Assembly: GCF_030160295.1 (NCBI RefSeq)
Contig: NZ_BSOB01000061.1
Span: 186,664 to 250,663, forward strand
DNA length: 64,000 bases
Direction: 5' to 3'
Source: Dyella acidisoli
Lineage (GTDB): Bacteria; Pseudomonadota; Gammaproteobacteria; Xanthomonadales; Rhodanobacteraceae
The notes under the pieces are model-generated. The model was not told the origin of the DNA. It searched no databases and was given only the letters and a program-made list of their open reading frames with translations. The position numbers and the translations under genes are program-made. Positions 1 through 9,067 of this stretch are shown one piece after another. Numbering within the stretch: the first letter of the stretch is position 1; each line of letters starts with the position of its first letter.

Positions 1-201
1 GAGCGACACGGCTTTGCCATCGATAGTGAAGTCGCCCGAGGAGCCCAGTGTTGCATTCGGTACCCCGTCGACATGGAGCGTCAATACATCGCTATCCAAT
101 GTGATCCTGCCGTTCTTGCCACTGTAGTTGAAGTTAGACATGTCGCAGGCAGCGATGGCGGCACACATGGCCAACAGCACGATCACCCTTTGGTACTTCA
201 T
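1..201 (-). CDS. Putative lipoprotein, 5' part only (runs off the window)
   Basis: Reading the minus strand from an ATG at 199-201, 67 codons stay open to the window edge. The first 19 residues form a lipoprotein signal peptide: Lys-Tyr-Gln-Arg start, hydrophobic core, lipobox I-A-A-C with Cys19. The mature part begins NFNYSGKNGRITLDSD and continues to an F-T-I-D-G-K turn. A Shine-Dalgarno GGGGA lies just upstream. It follows the ABC permease by 49 bases on the same strand and may be the last gene of that operon. The GNL-x-I / DGK pattern faintly recalls DUF2884 (YggN), but too little is visible to assign a family. Confidence 0.6.
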   Translation of the reverse strand, partial: MKYQRVIVLLAMCAAIAACDMSNFNYSGKNGRITLDSDVLTLHVDGVPNATLGSSGDFTIDGKAVSL

Positions 202-250
202 GATGTGTCCCCTTCAGATCATGGATCGCCAGATTACGGTCTGACGAGTT

Positions 251-1222
251 TCAGCCTTCGTCGCGCCAGCGGCGGAACCATACAGCGCCGACCAGCATCG
301 CGATACCAGCCACTGCGCCAATCCAGATGTCCGGCGCGGCGAGCACGGCGTAGGAGTTGGACAGGTTGAAGAAGTTGCCGATATTTTCCGGGTTATCACC
401 CAGATGCTGCGCAGCACTGTCATGCAGCCAGCCACCCGGGAATACGCTGAACAGTACACGTGCCACGATCTCGCGCCAGTACCAGTTGCTCTTGAAGCCA
501 GCTGAGCCGAGCAGGTTGAACCAACTGATCATCACGCCAAGCGCCACCGGAATGACCACAGCCCACAAGAACGGCTTGGCTTTGGCCCAGGACGAACACA
601 GCATCAGCCAGCCCACGGTCGGCAAGGCCCACAGCAAATAGAGCGGAATGCTTCCAATCAGGAACCCAACCATCTGGAACGGATGCGCAAGCACCAACAG
701 CGACCACATGCTCACGCCGTGAAACGACAATGTGAGGGTGAACAGCAGCAACATCGCGATGCCAGTAAGCACACCACAGATCACCACGATGACAGGAGCA
801 ATAAGCACTGCTGCAATAACTTTGGAAAGCACCGTCGCGGAATCAGAAACCGGCAATGATTTCCAGAACAGGATGCTGCGATCGCGCCGGTCATCGTAGA
901 GCGCGCCAAGGCAGTAGAAAAACACCACGAAGGCGAACACCACGCTGATCAAGAAGCTGGAAGAAAGCATGGCCAGATCAAGCGCGGAGCCCACCTGCTG
1001 CATCTGATGGACATCGAGCGACTGAATTTTCGCTGCAAGATCCTGACCCTCCAGCGGACCGAAATGGAAGCCATGACGGGCGCCCAACACTTCTCCGCTG
1101 ACGATACCCATCATGTTCAACACCAGAAACACAATCCCCGTAATCACTGGCGCCCAGATAAAGCCGCCGCGATGTTCCCAGAATTCGCGCCTGATAAGCC
1201 AATAAAGTGTCTTCGCGTTCAT
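251..1222 (-). CDS. ABC-2 type transporter permease
   Basis: A 323-residue integral membrane protein with about six hydrophobic segments: one near residues 20-40, a cluster between about 105 and 245, and a last one near 295-315. The opening Tyr-Trp-Leu-Ile-Arg-Arg-Glu-Phe-Trp-Glu is typical of ABC-2 permeases. Its ATG overlaps the stop of the ATPase gene by four bases (ATGA), so the two are translationally coupled and should form one exporter. The substrate cannot be read from sequence. YtrA-controlled ABC-2 systems in other bacteria are tied to cell-envelope stress or antibiotic response, which is only a hint here. Confidence 0.85.
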   Translation of the reverse strand: MNAKTLYWLIRREFWEHRGGFIWAPVITGIVFLVLNMMGIVSGEVLGARHGFHFGPLEGQDLAAKIQSLDVHQMQQVGSALDLAMLSSSFLISVVFAFVVFFYCLGALYDDRRDRSILFWKSLPVSDSATVLSKVIAAVLIAPVIVVICGVLTGIAMLLLFTLTLSFHGVSMWSLLVLAHPFQMVGFLIGSIPLYLLWALPTVGWLMLCSSWAKAKPFLWAVVIPVALGVMISWFNLLGSAGFKSNWYWREIVARVLFSVFPGGWLHDSAAQHLGDNPENIGNFFNLSNSYAVLAAPDIWIGAVAGIAMLVGAVWFRRWRDEG

Positions 1223-2076
1223 GCGTAGGTCCCCTTCATGGTGGCGACGAACAGATCGCTGACCGAAGGCCGGCGGATTTCGCCCAGTGCCCGCAGCTGC
1301 GACTGATCGACGCCGTCGAACAGAAAGATGCTCTTGCCGAACACCTGGCGCTCATCCAGCGGTTTGAGCTGGCGTGCGGTCGCGGCCATGTCCGCGCTCA
1401 CCATCACTTCGGCGAAACGTTCACCCATGGCGTCCATGTCGGTGTTGAGCACGATCCTGCCGTCGCGGATGAACATCAAGTCAGTGAGGATGTGTTCGAT
1501 CTCCTCGACCTGGTGTGTGGTGACGATGATCGTTTTGTTCTCGTCGAAATAGTCTTCCAGAAGGTTCTGGTAGAACCGCTTGCGATAGAGGATGTCCAGG
1601 CCCAGTGTAGGTTCGTCCAGCACCAGTAGCTTGACGTCGATGGCCATCACCAGCGCCAGGTGAAGCTGCACGATCATGCCTTTGGACATCTGCCGTACGC
1701 GCTGGTTGGTCGTGAGCTTGGTGCGCGCCAGGAAGGTTTCGCACTTGGCGCGATTGAAGCGCGGGTGCACGTTGGCGACAAAATCGATTGCCTCGTGTAC
1801 GCGGATCCAGCGAGGCAGCACGGCGACGTCGGCGATGAAACAGACCTCCTCCATCAGCTTGTCGCGCTGTGTGCGCGGGTCCAGGCCCAGCACGTTGAGA
1901 TGACCCTGGAAGTCGGTAAGACCCAGGATCGCCTTCAGCGCGGTTGTCTTACCGGCGCCGTTGGGGCCGATCAAACCCACGATGCGGCCGGCGGGGATCT
2001 GGAAGTTGACGTTGTCCAGCGCAAGCGTGTTCTTGTAGTGCTTGCTCAGACCGTTGGCGGTGACGACCGCATTCAT
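1219..2076 (-). CDS. ABC transporter ATP-binding protein (YtrB-like)
   Basis: Starting at the ATG at 2076, which overlaps the gntR stop as ATGA, the protein has 285 residues. Walker A is GPNGAGKT at residues 37-44 and Walker B is LLVLDEPT, followed by the D-loop and an H-loop at VTTHQVEEIE. The signature motif is MSKGM instead of LSGGQ, a variant common in the YtrB/EcsA-like exporters. A longer in-frame reading to 2166 lies wholly inside gntR and is not needed. It energises the permease encoded just downstream. The position between a GntR regulator and an ABC-2 permease fits a self-regulated export operon. Confidence 0.9.
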   Translation of the reverse strand: MNAVVTANGLSKHYKNTLALDNVNFQIPAGRIVGLIGPNGAGKTTALKAILGLTDFQGHLNVLGLDPRTQRDKLMEEVCFIADVAVLPRWIRVHEAIDFVANVHPRFNRAKCETFLARTKLTTNQRVRQMSKGMIVQLHLALVMAIDVKLLVLDEPTLGLDILYRKRFYQNLLEDYFDENKTIIVTTHQVEEIEHILTDLMFIRDGRIVLNTDMDAMGERFAEVMVSADMAATARQLKPLDERQVFGKSIFLFDGVDQSQLRALGEIRRPSVSDLFVATMKGTYA

Positions 2077-2447
2077 GACGGGTTCTCCGAATCTTTCGGC
2101 GCTTCGCGCATCAGGGTTTTCAGGTCCAGCCCCAGGCGCTGCAAGCGTGCATACAGTGCCGGCCATTCTTCGCGCAAAAAGCGCTCGCGTTCGGATTTGA
2201 GCAGCGCCTCGCGCGCTCCATCGGTGACGAACATGCCCAACCCCCTCCTTTTCTCGACTAGTTGATCGTCGACCAGTTCCTGGTACGCCTTTGAAACCGT
2301 CAGCGGATTGATTTGGAAATCCGCCGCCACCTGGCGTACTGACGGCAGCGGGTCGCCCTCGTTCAAGGCGCCGTCCAGGATCATCGCCACTACGCGTTCG
2401 CGTAGTTGGCGATAGATCGGGACGCTGTCGTTCCAGGTGATGGACAT
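2073..2447 (-). CDS. GntR family regulator, YtrA subfamily
   Basis: 124 residues from an ATG at 2447 that has an AAGGA ribosome site nine bases upstream; a longer start at 2489 overlaps the preceding gene and is unlikely. Residues 8-75 are a winged helix-turn-helix (PIYRQL, LPSVRQVAADFQINPLTVSKAY, then KRRGLGMFV). The C-terminal part is only about 50 residues, which is the YtrA subfamily length and too short for a FadR or HutC effector domain. YtrA members usually repress their own ABC operon. The palindrome at 2805-2824, overlapping the -10 box of this operon, is a good candidate operator. Confidence 0.9.
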   Translation of the reverse strand: MSITWNDSVPIYRQLRERVVAMILDGALNEGDPLPSVRQVAADFQINPLTVSKAYQELVDDQLVEKRRGLGMFVTDGAREALLKSERERFLREEWPALYARLQRLGLDLKTLMREAPKDSENPS

Positions 2448-2451
2448 GGAT

Positions 2452-2772
2452 TTATTCCTTGCTGATACGGGCGAGCTTGGTGGAGCCAAACGAATAGTAG
2501 GGCATGGTCAGCTGCGCTCCGAGCAGGCTTGCACCGCTTTCGACCTTGTTGCTGAGCGGTGAGTTGACGATGGCCAGGCTGGCCGTGGTCAACATGGCGG
2601 CGGCGCGCTGGTCTTCGGCAGTGGGGCGCACGTCGACCGCAGGCAAGCTGATCACTTTCATGCCGTTGATCTCGGTAGCGGGGGATTTGGGGGTGTTGGG
2701 GCTCAGGGCGATCAGGCTGACCGTGGTGAACAGAACCGCGGCAGTGATGGCGATGGGGTTCGGCGCTTTCAT
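2452..2772 (-). CDS. Hypothetical exported or membrane-anchored protein, first gene of the ABC operon
   Basis: 106 residues, not recognised. Residues 5-24 are a hydrophobic segment after Met-Lys-Ala-Pro-Asn, so it is a signal anchor or uncleaved signal. The rest is soluble with a short motif PAVDVRPTAEDQRAAA. The stop is four bases before the gntR start, and a purine-rich AGGAG site precedes the ATG. It lies directly behind the operon promoter. It might be a small accessory subunit or sensor for the exporter, but nothing in the sequence proves a role. Confidence 0.7.
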   Translation of the reverse strand: MKAPNPIAITAAVLFTTVSLIALSPNTPKSPATEINGMKVISLPAVDVRPTAEDQRAAAMLTTASLAIVNSPLSNKVESGASLLGAQLTMPYYSFGSTKLARISKE

Positions 2773-2804
2773 CTCTGCTCTCCTTTGGTGCTCTCGTGGA
2801 CCGG

Positions 2805-2824
2805 TGTTGTAGTGAACTATAACA
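2805..2824. promoter_or_regulatory. Candidate GntR operator palindrome
   Basis: A 20-base imperfect palindrome of form TGTTNTAGTNNACTANAACA (8 of 10 positions paired) spans the -10 box of the promoter of the exporter operon. YtrA-type regulators bind such short palindromes, so repression by the operon's own GntR protein is the simplest reading. Confidence 0.6.
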
Positions 2825-2843
2825 CTGTCTTCAAAACCGTCAA
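2816..2843 (-). promoter_or_regulatory. Sigma-70 promoter of the GntR/ABC operon
   Basis: On the minus strand, a -35 box TTGACG (2838-2843) and a -10 box TATAGT (2816-2821) are separated by 16 bases. The first ATG of the operon lies about 44 bases downstream of the -10. The -10 sits inside the palindrome at 2805-2824. Confidence 0.65.
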
Positions 2844-3051
2844 GGACGACTTGCTATGACTGATGGCCTAGGGCGTATCGACGGGTCAAAGATGGCGCTG
2901 CGTCTGGGTTCCAGGGCGGAAACAAGCGTGCGCGGTATCGGACGAGCCCGGCAGCGGCCGGTGTCAGGGATCGGATCTGACAGGCATCACCCTAGGACCA
3001 GGCCCCGCACAGTCGGCTAAAATCGCCGATTCCTTCGAGGAGCACCGACAT

Positions 3052-3354
3052 ATGTGGTACGCCATCATCGGTACGGACCGTCCTGGATCACTGGAACGCC
3101 GTTTCGCCGCGCGTCCGGCCCATCTGGCGCGCCTGCAGCAGCTGCAGGCGGAAGGGCGGTTGTTGCTGGCTGGGCCGTTTCCCGCCATCGACGCCGAACA
3201 ACCCGGGCCGGCCGGTTTCACCGGCAGCCTGATCGTGGCTGAATTCTCCTCGCTGGCCCAGGCCGAGCAATGGGCCAAAGCCGATCCCTATGTCGAAGCC
3301 GACGTGTACGCCAGCGTGAGCGTCAAACCGTTCCTCAAGGCGCTGCCCGCATGA
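3052..3354 (+). CDS. yciI: YciI family protein
   Basis: 100 residues with the YciI fold pattern: N-terminal [13 protein letters not shown], a central helix ([23 protein letters not shown]) and the C-terminal ferredoxin-like strand around [17 protein letters not shown]. YciI proteins are small cytosolic relatives of chlorite dismutase-type folds with unsettled function. A GAGGAG site precedes the ATG. The stop overlaps the bolA start (ATGA), so the pair is co-translated, an arrangement common in Xanthomonadales. Confidence 0.9.
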   Translation: MWYAIIGTDRPGSLERRFAARPAHLARLQQLQAEGRLLLAGPFPAIDAEQPGPAGFTGSLIVAEFSSLAQAEQWAKADPYVEADVYASVSVKPFLKALPA

Positions 3355-3611
3355 CGACGGCGATGGTCGAGGAAATCCGCCGGCGGCTCGCTGAGGCTTT
3401 GCAGCCGATCGAATTGGATGTGGTGGATGAGGGCTACAAGCACGTCGGCCACGCCAATGAAGGGAAGGGGCACTTCCATGTGCGTGTAGTGAGCGCCGCT
3501 TTCGCAGGTCAATTACCGATCAAGCGGCATCGTTTGGTGTACGCGGCGCTCGGCGAGCTGATGGATCACGGTATCCACGCGTTGTCGATCGACGCGAAAG
3601 CGCCAGAATGA
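3351..3611 (+). CDS. BolA family protein
   Basis: 86 residues starting at the ATG that overlaps the yciI stop; a longer in-frame reading to 3270 is internal to yciI. The BolA signature is clear: L-x-P-x-x-L-x-V-x-D-E-G-Y-K-H near residues 19-33, then HFHVRVVS and the helix-turn region [16 protein letters not shown]. BolA proteins partner with monothiol glutaredoxins in iron-sulfur or iron trafficking; some bind DNA. No Cys is present, so iron-sulfur ligation would use His residues. Confidence 0.92.
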   Translation: MTTAMVEEIRRRLAEALQPIELDVVDEGYKHVGHANEGKGHFHVRVVSAAFAGQLPIKRHRLVYAALGELMDHGIHALSIDAKAPE

Positions 3612-3746
3612 AGCGGATCAATCGCTTGCAACGCAATCCTCGCGTTGCCTGATCGCTCTCTACGCATTGCGGCGCTGTCCCGTGTTTGGCACAGTGACCC
3701 GTCGCCCGCCGCAGCGGGCTATCCTCTTTCGAGCTCCTGAATCTGC

Positions 3747-6700
3747 ATGCGCCTAACCACGATCAAACTCGCCGGATTCAAGTCTTTCGTCGACCCTACA
3801 ACCTTGCACTTGCCCACCAACATGACTGGTGTGGTGGGGCCGAACGGCTGCGGCAAGTCCAACATCATCGACGCTATCCGCTGGGTGATGGGCGAAAGCG
3901 CGGCCAGTCGCCTGCGTGGTGATTCGCTGACGGACGTGATCTTTTCAGGTTCCAGCGCACGCAAGCCGGTGGGGCAGGCCACGGTGGAGCTGATCTTCGA
4001 CAACGCCGACGGCACCATTCAAGGTGAGTACGCCCAATACGCCGAAATATCGGTGAAACGCCAAGTGACACGCGACGGGCAGTCGTCGTACTTCCTCAAC
4101 GGTGCGCGTTGCCGCCGCCGCGACATCACGGATCTGTTCCTCGGTACCGGTCTCGGGCCGCGCAGCTACTCGATCATCGAGCAGGGCATGATCAGCCAGA
4201 TCATCGAGGCGCATCCGGAAGAGTTGCGTATGCATCTGGAGGAGGCGGCCGGCATTTCCAAGTACAAGGAGCGCCGCAAGGAAACCGAGAGCCGCATCAA
4301 GGCCACGCGCGAAAACCTCGATCGTGTGCGCGATGTGCGCGATGAAGTGGACAAGCAACTCGAACATTTGAACCGTCAGGCGCGTGCTGCCGAACGCTGG
4401 AAAGCTTACAAGGAAGAACAAACGCGCAAGGAAGCCGAGCTGCGTGCGCTTGAATACCGTGGGCTCAAGGGCCAACACGATGGTCAAGGGCAGGGCCTTT
4501 CCGCTGCAGAAATCGAAATCGAGAAGCGCGTGGCCGAACAGCGCCAGATCGAATCGCAGATCGAAAGCGTGCGTGAGCGGCACATCGAAGCCAGCGAACA
4601 TTTGAACGAAGTGCAGGCCGAGGTTTACAAGGTCGGCGCCGAGATTGCGCGCGTCGAGCAACAGGTGCGCCATAACAAGGAAACCGCTGAGCGCTTACAG
4701 CGCGCGCAGCAAGATGCCGAACGTGAGCACGACGAGCTGGCCTCGCACATCACCACCGATCGCGACCAGGTCGAAACGCTGCGCATGGCTTTGGCCGAAG
4801 GCGAGCCGAAGTTGGAAGCCCTGCAGCAAATGCAGGATGAAACCAGCGAAGCCCAGCGCGAAACCGAAACCAAGCTGGCCGACTGGCAGCAGCGCTGGGA
4901 CACCTACACGCGCACCGCCGGCGAAGCGAGCCGGGCTGCGGAAGTGGAACGTACCAAGCTGGCCTATCTCGATCGCCAGTCAGTGGATCTCTCCAAGCGC
5001 AAAGATGCCTTGGAAACCGAGCAGAAGGCCACCGACGTCGATGCGCTGGATGCCGCGGCCGAGCAACTGCACAACGAGCACGATACGCAGCGTGAGCGCG
5101 TTGAGTCGCTCGGTGGCATGCTCGATCAGCACAAGCTGGCGTATGAGAAAGTGCTTGACGACGAGCGTCAGGTGCAAGGCTCGCTCAACGATGCGCGTCA
5201 ACAGTTGCAGACTGCGCGAGGACGCCTGGCGTCGCTCGAAGCTTTGCAACACGCTGCGCTTGGCCAGGAAGAAAGTGCAGCCAGTTCCTGGTTATCGCAA
5301 TTTGGCCTGGACAAGAACCGTCGTCTCGGCGAAGTGCTGCAGGTTGAAGCGGGTTGGGAAACTGCGGTGGAAACTGTGCTTTCCGGTTTCATCGATAGTG
5401 TGCTGGTCGACGGCTCGCACGATCTGGCCAAGGAATTTCCTGGCTTGAGCAATGCCGATGTGGCCTTGCTCGATGCTGCCGAAGGTGGTGCCGCCACCAC
5501 GGGTACGTTGGCTGCGCATGTGCGTGGCCCGGCGGCCGCCATCACGATGCTTGGCCATGTGCTTACCGCGGAAAACATCGACGAAGCGCATCGCCGCGTT
5601 TCGGGCCTGTCCGCATTGGCGCCGTATCAATCGGTGATCACGCGCACTGGCGAATGGCTGGGGCCAGGCTGGGCCAGCGTGCGCCGCGCGCAAGGCAATC
5701 AGCTTGGCGTGCTGGCGCGCGAACGCGAGATCCGCATGTTGACCGAGCAGGTCGAATCGCTCGAGGCTCGCATTGAGGAAGCCACTGCGCGCCTCGATGA
5801 TCTGCGCACTAGCAAGTTCGAGGCAGAGCGCGCACGTGATGATGCGCAGCGCGAGTTGTACAACGCACATCGCCGTCAGTCGGAACTCGCAGGCCAGTTG
5901 CAAAGCCATCGCGGCAAAGTGGAAACGGCGCGTGCGCGTGCTGAGAAAGTGGCCGGCGAACTGTCGGTGCTGCTCGAACAGATGGAAGAGCAGCAGATAC
6001 AGACGCGCGAAGCGCGAGCGCGCCTGGACGAATCCGTCAACAACATGGGCGATCTGGAAGATCAGCGCCGTGAGCTGGAAAACGAACGGCGCGCCTTGCT
6101 AGAAGCGCGTGAAGAAGCGCGCATGAACGCGCGAGAGGCTGCCGACCAGGCGCATGCCTTGGCGCTGAGCCTGGAATCGAAGCGTTCCTCGCTCGCCTCG
6201 CTGGAACAGGCGCTGGCGCGCATGGAAAACCAGATCCGCCAGATCGAATCGCGTCGCACTGAGATCACCGAACAACTGGCGGCGGGCTCCGATCCGATCG
6301 CCGAACTGGAAGCTGAGCGCCAGACGTATCTCGATCAGCGCTTGCTGGTGGATCGCCAGCTGGTGGAAGCGCGTCGTGCGCTGGAAGATTGCGACATCGA
6401 GATGCGCAAGCTAGAGCAGCAGCGGCATAACCTGGAACAGGAACTGTCCGGTCTGCGCGAAAGCCTGTCCGAAAAGAAGCTTGCCGCGCAGGCGCTGCAG
6501 ATGCGCGCCGAACAGCTGGCTGAAGCGATCGCAGCGTCAGGGCTCGATCTTGAAACCCTGCTCAACGAGTTGGCCGAAAACGTCGACGCGGCGCAATGGC
6601 GTCAGCAGCTTGCTGACCTCGGGCAGAAGATCGCGCGCCTGGAGCCGGTGAATCTCGCAGCCATCCAAGAGCACGCCGAGCAGAGCGAACGCAAGACGTA

Positions 6701-7256
6701 CCTGGACAACCAGCTCACGGACCTCACTAGCGCGATGGAAACGCTGGAGAACGCCATCAAAAAGATCGACCGCGAAACGCGCCAGCGCTTCAAGGAAACC
6801 TTCGATCGCGTCAATGCCGGTGTGCAGGAACTGTTCCCGCGGCTGTTCGGCGGCGGTCATGCTTATCTGGAACTCACCGGCGACGATCTGCTCAGCACTG
6901 GCGTGTCGATCATGGCGCGTCCGCCCGGCAAACGCGTCACCAACATCACGCTGCTGTCAGGTGGTGAAAAGGCATTGACCGCGGTGTCGCTAGTGTTCGC
7001 AATCTTCGCGCTTAATCCTGCGCCGTTCTGTCTGCTGGACGAGGTGGACGCGCCGCTCGACGAAGCGAATGTCGGCCGCTTCTCAAACATGGTGCGCGAG
7101 ATGAGCGAAAAGGTGCAGTTCATCTTCGTCTCGCACAACAAGGCCACTATGGAAGCGGCCAGCCAGCTCTGCGGCGTTACGATGCGTGAGCCGGGTGTTT
7201 CGCGCTTGGTGCAGGTCGATCTTGCCGAGGCCGCCAAGCTGGCCGGTGCGGCTTGA
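3747..7256 (+). CDS. smc: Chromosome segregation protein SMC
   Basis: 1169 residues, the normal length of a bacterial SMC. Walker A GPNGCGKS is at residues 31-38 and the Q-loop region follows. Two long charged coiled coils (about 170-500 and 670-1000) flank a hinge near 515-655. The C-terminal head carries the signature LLSGGEKAL and the Walker B FCLLDEVDAPLD with its D-loop. The protein forms ring-shaped dimers that compact and segregate the chromosome, normally with ScpA/ScpB, which are not in this window. zipA follows after 32 bases, as in other Xanthomonadales, so smc and zipA are probably cotranscribed. Confidence 0.98.
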   Translation: MRLTTIKLAGFKSFVDPTTLHLPTNMTGVVGPNGCGKSNIIDAIRWVMGESAASRLRGDSLTDVIFSGSSARKPVGQATVELIFDNADGTIQGEYAQYAEISVKRQVTRDGQSSYFLNGARCRRRDITDLFLGTGLGPRSYSIIEQGMISQIIEAHPEELRMHLEEAAGISKYKERRKETESRIKATRENLDRVRDVRDEVDKQLEHLNRQARAAERWKAYKEEQTRKEAELRALEYRGLKGQHDGQGQGLSAAEIEIEKRVAEQRQIESQIESVRERHIEASEHLNEVQAEVYKVGAEIARVEQQVRHNKETAERLQRAQQDAEREHDELASHITTDRDQVETLRMALAEGEPKLEALQQMQDETSEAQRETETKLADWQQRWDTYTRTAGEASRAAEVERTKLAYLDRQSVDLSKRKDALETEQKATDVDALDAAAEQLHNEHDTQRERVESLGGMLDQHKLAYEKVLDDERQVQGSLNDARQQLQTARGRLASLEALQHAALGQEESAASSWLSQFGLDKNRRLGEVLQVEAGWETAVETVLSGFIDSVLVDGSHDLAKEFPGLSNADVALLDAAEGGAATTGTLAAHVRGPAAAITMLGHVLTAENIDEAHRRVSGLSALAPYQSVITRTGEWLGPGWASVRRAQGNQLGVLAREREIRMLTEQVESLEARIEEATARLDDLRTSKFEAERARDDAQRELYNAHRRQSELAGQLQSHRGKVETARARAEKVAGELSVLLEQMEEQQIQTREARARLDESVNNMGDLEDQRRELENERRALLEAREEARMNAREAADQAHALALSLESKRSSLASLEQALARMENQIRQIESRRTEITEQLAAGSDPIAELEAERQTYLDQRLLVDRQLVEARRALEDCDIEMRKLEQQRHNLEQELSGLRESLSEKKLAAQALQMRAEQLAEAIAASGLDLETLLNELAENVDAAQWRQQLADLGQKIARLEPVNLAAIQEHAEQSERKTYLDNQLTDLTSAMETLENAIKKIDRETRQRFKETFDRVNAGVQELFPRLFGGGHAYLELTGDDLLSTGVSIMARPPGKRVTNITLLSGGEKALTAVSLVFAIFALNPAPFCLLDEVDAPLDEANVGRFSNMVREMSEKVQFIFVSHNKATMEAASQLCGVTMREPGVSRLVQVDLAEAAKLAGAA

Positions 7257-7288
7257 GGTAGAGGCCACTAGAAGTAAGGATGTTCATC

Positions 7289-8290
7289 ATGCTTGGATCC
7301 GAATTGGCTGTTGCGTGGAACCCTTGGGTTGGCATTCCGTTGGCGATCGTCGGCGTGATCGTGCTGTTGCTTGTCTGGTTGTTCGGTGAGCCAAAGAAAG
7401 CGCAGGGCAAACGACGCTTGGCACCAGAGCCGACCGCAGAACGGCGTGAGCCTACATTGGGCGGATCGGTCGACGAGCACGAAGCGTTCGGGGGCGACGT
7501 GCACGAACGCATGGATCCCCTCTTCCGAGAACCCGAGCCTCAGCAGGGCGAACTGGACGTAAACCTGCGTACGGAACTCGAAAAGCTGGGTGCCGCGTTG
7601 GCCGACCAACGGCATGAAACCGTGCATAGTCCCAAGCCAACCGGGCAATCCGCGTCCATTGTGGAAATGCTGCGTTCGCCCTCGCAGCCGGAGTCGGTTC
7701 GCATCGCACCCGCCGAACAAACGCCCGTCGCTTCGCCAGTGCCCGCCGCGGCACCGGCCTCTGCTGTTCCGGCGCCTCCTTCTGCGGCACCGTCTCCTCG
7801 CATTCCGCCCCGATCCGATCTAGGTAAACGCCCGACGCAAGTTCCGGTTGAGCGCATCGTGAGTTTGTTTGTGATGGCGCGTGAAGGTCAGGCCTTCAAC
7901 GGTACGGATCTGATTGTCGCGGCGGAAAAAGCCGGCCTGGAATACGGCGATATGGGCATCTACCACCGTCTTGTGGATGGCAAGCGTGAAGCGGGGCCGA
8001 TCTTCAGCGTGGCCAATATGGTCAAGCCTGGCAGCTTCGACCTGACCCGGCTTGATGCTTTGCGTACGCCCGGCCTGAGCTTCTTCATGACGCTGCCTGG
8101 TCCGGTCACGGCGCTGGATGCATGGGATGCCATGTTACCCACTGCACAACGCCTGGCTGAGTTGCTCGACGGCCAGGTGCTGGACGAGGAGCGCAACGCA
8201 CTGGGTCGCCAACGCATCGCGCATATCCGCGATGAACTACGTGGCTGGGATCGAGAGCACGACGGCGGCGAGATTCGTTTCGGTCGTTGA
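7289..8290 (+). CDS. zipA: Cell division protein ZipA
   Basis: The preferred ATG at 7289 has AAGGA eight bases upstream; an ATG nine bases earlier sits on that site itself. The 333-residue product has one N-terminal membrane helix (about residues 10-30), a charged stretch, a long Pro/Ala-rich linker (about 140-180) and a C-terminal FtsZ-binding domain from about residue 190 (VERIVSLFVMARE, F-N-G-x-D-L, YGDMGIYHR). ZipA tethers FtsZ polymers to the inner membrane at the septum. In Xanthomonas, ligA normally comes next; here the gene is followed by a terminator and azoR on the other strand. Confidence 0.93.
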   Translation: MLGSELAVAWNPWVGIPLAIVGVIVLLLVWLFGEPKKAQGKRRLAPEPTAERREPTLGGSVDEHEAFGGDVHERMDPLFREPEPQQGELDVNLRTELEKLGAALADQRHETVHSPKPTGQSASIVEMLRSPSQPESVRIAPAEQTPVASPVPAAAPASAVPAPPSAAPSPRIPPRSDLGKRPTQVPVERIVSLFVMAREGQAFNGTDLIVAAEKAGLEYGDMGIYHRLVDGKREAGPIFSVANMVKPGSFDLTRLDALRTPGLSFFMTLPGPVTALDAWDAMLPTAQRLAELLDGQVLDEERNALGRQRIAHIRDELRGWDREHDGGEIRFGR

Positions 8291-8344
8291 TTCCTCTTCG
8301 GTGGGTCATCTTTTCTCCGAAGACCGATTTGCCCTGCCTTTGCC

Positions 8345-8371
8345 AAAAAAAGAGCGCCCGACTGGGCGCTC
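8345..8371 (-). terminator. Rho-independent terminator of azoR
   Basis: An 8-bp stem GAGCGCCC/GGGCGCTC (8352-8371) with loop GACT is followed on the minus strand by a run of seven T. It ends azoR. In the plus direction only a weak AATTT follows, so it may help stop zipA transcripts less efficiently. Confidence 0.8.
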
Positions 8372-8403
8372 AATTTAGAGGGGAGGGGGAGCGAGCCGCT
8401 CTA

Positions 8404-8991
8404 TCAGGCAGCTTTGGTCGCCAGAGATCCAATGCTGTCCCGAGCCGAGGCAATCGCCTTCACCTTGTGCTCGGCACTGATGTTCACACCTTCAGCGCGC
8501 ACGAACTCCACATCGGTGATGCCGATAAAGCCCAGAATCGTGCGCAGGTAGGTTTCCTGGAAATCAAAGCCGGCCGCTGGGCCGCTGGTGTATACGCCGC
8601 CGCGGCTGGAGGCCACGATTACGCGCTTGCCGTTGGCCAGACCCTGCGGGCCGTTCTCGGTGTAACGGAAGGTTTGGCCGGCTACCACCACGCGGTCGAT
8701 CCAAGCTTTGAGCTGGCTGGGAATACCAAAGTTATACATCGGGGCTCCGATGACGATGACATCGGCAGCCTGGAATTCGTCCATCACCTGCTGACCCAAC
8801 TGAGCCGCGGGGCTTTCGGCATCAAACACCGGAGTCCAATGGGGCAGGGGCTGTGCGGTAAGGTCGCGGTAGGTGATCTGCAGCGAAGGGCCTTCCTGGG
8901 CGAGCTGGTCGACAATAGCGGCGCTCAGTTCGCGGGAGACGGAATGTTGGCCCAGCGGGCTGGCATCAAGATGCAAGAGGTTCATGGTCAT
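8404..8991 (-). CDS. azoR: FMN-dependent NADH-azoreductase
   Basis: 195 residues of flavodoxin-like fold. N-terminal LLHLDASPLGQHSVSREL is the FMN phosphate loop, GAPMYNFGIPSQLKAWIDRV is the family hallmark, and SSRGGVYTSG lines the flavin. AzoR is a cytosolic homodimer that reduces quinones and azo compounds with NADH and protects against thiol and quinone stress. Two ATGs are in frame (8991 and 8985); GAGAT favours the second slightly. It is divergent from a LysR regulator with a 109-base shared upstream region, which implies control by that regulator. Confidence 0.93.
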   Translation of the reverse strand: MTMNLLHLDASPLGQHSVSRELSAAIVDQLAQEGPSLQITYRDLTAQPLPHWTPVFDAESPAAQLGQQVMDEFQAADVIVIGAPMYNFGIPSQLKAWIDRVVVAGQTFRYTENGPQGLANGKRVIVASSRGGVYTSGPAAGFDFQETYLRTILGFIGITDVEFVRAEGVNISAEHKVKAIASARDSIGSLATKAA

Positions 8992-9067
8992 ATCTCATGT
9001 CCAAGTCGGGCGGGCCGACGATGGGATTAAAGATATATTCGAAACAAACGCGCGATAAGATAGGGCT

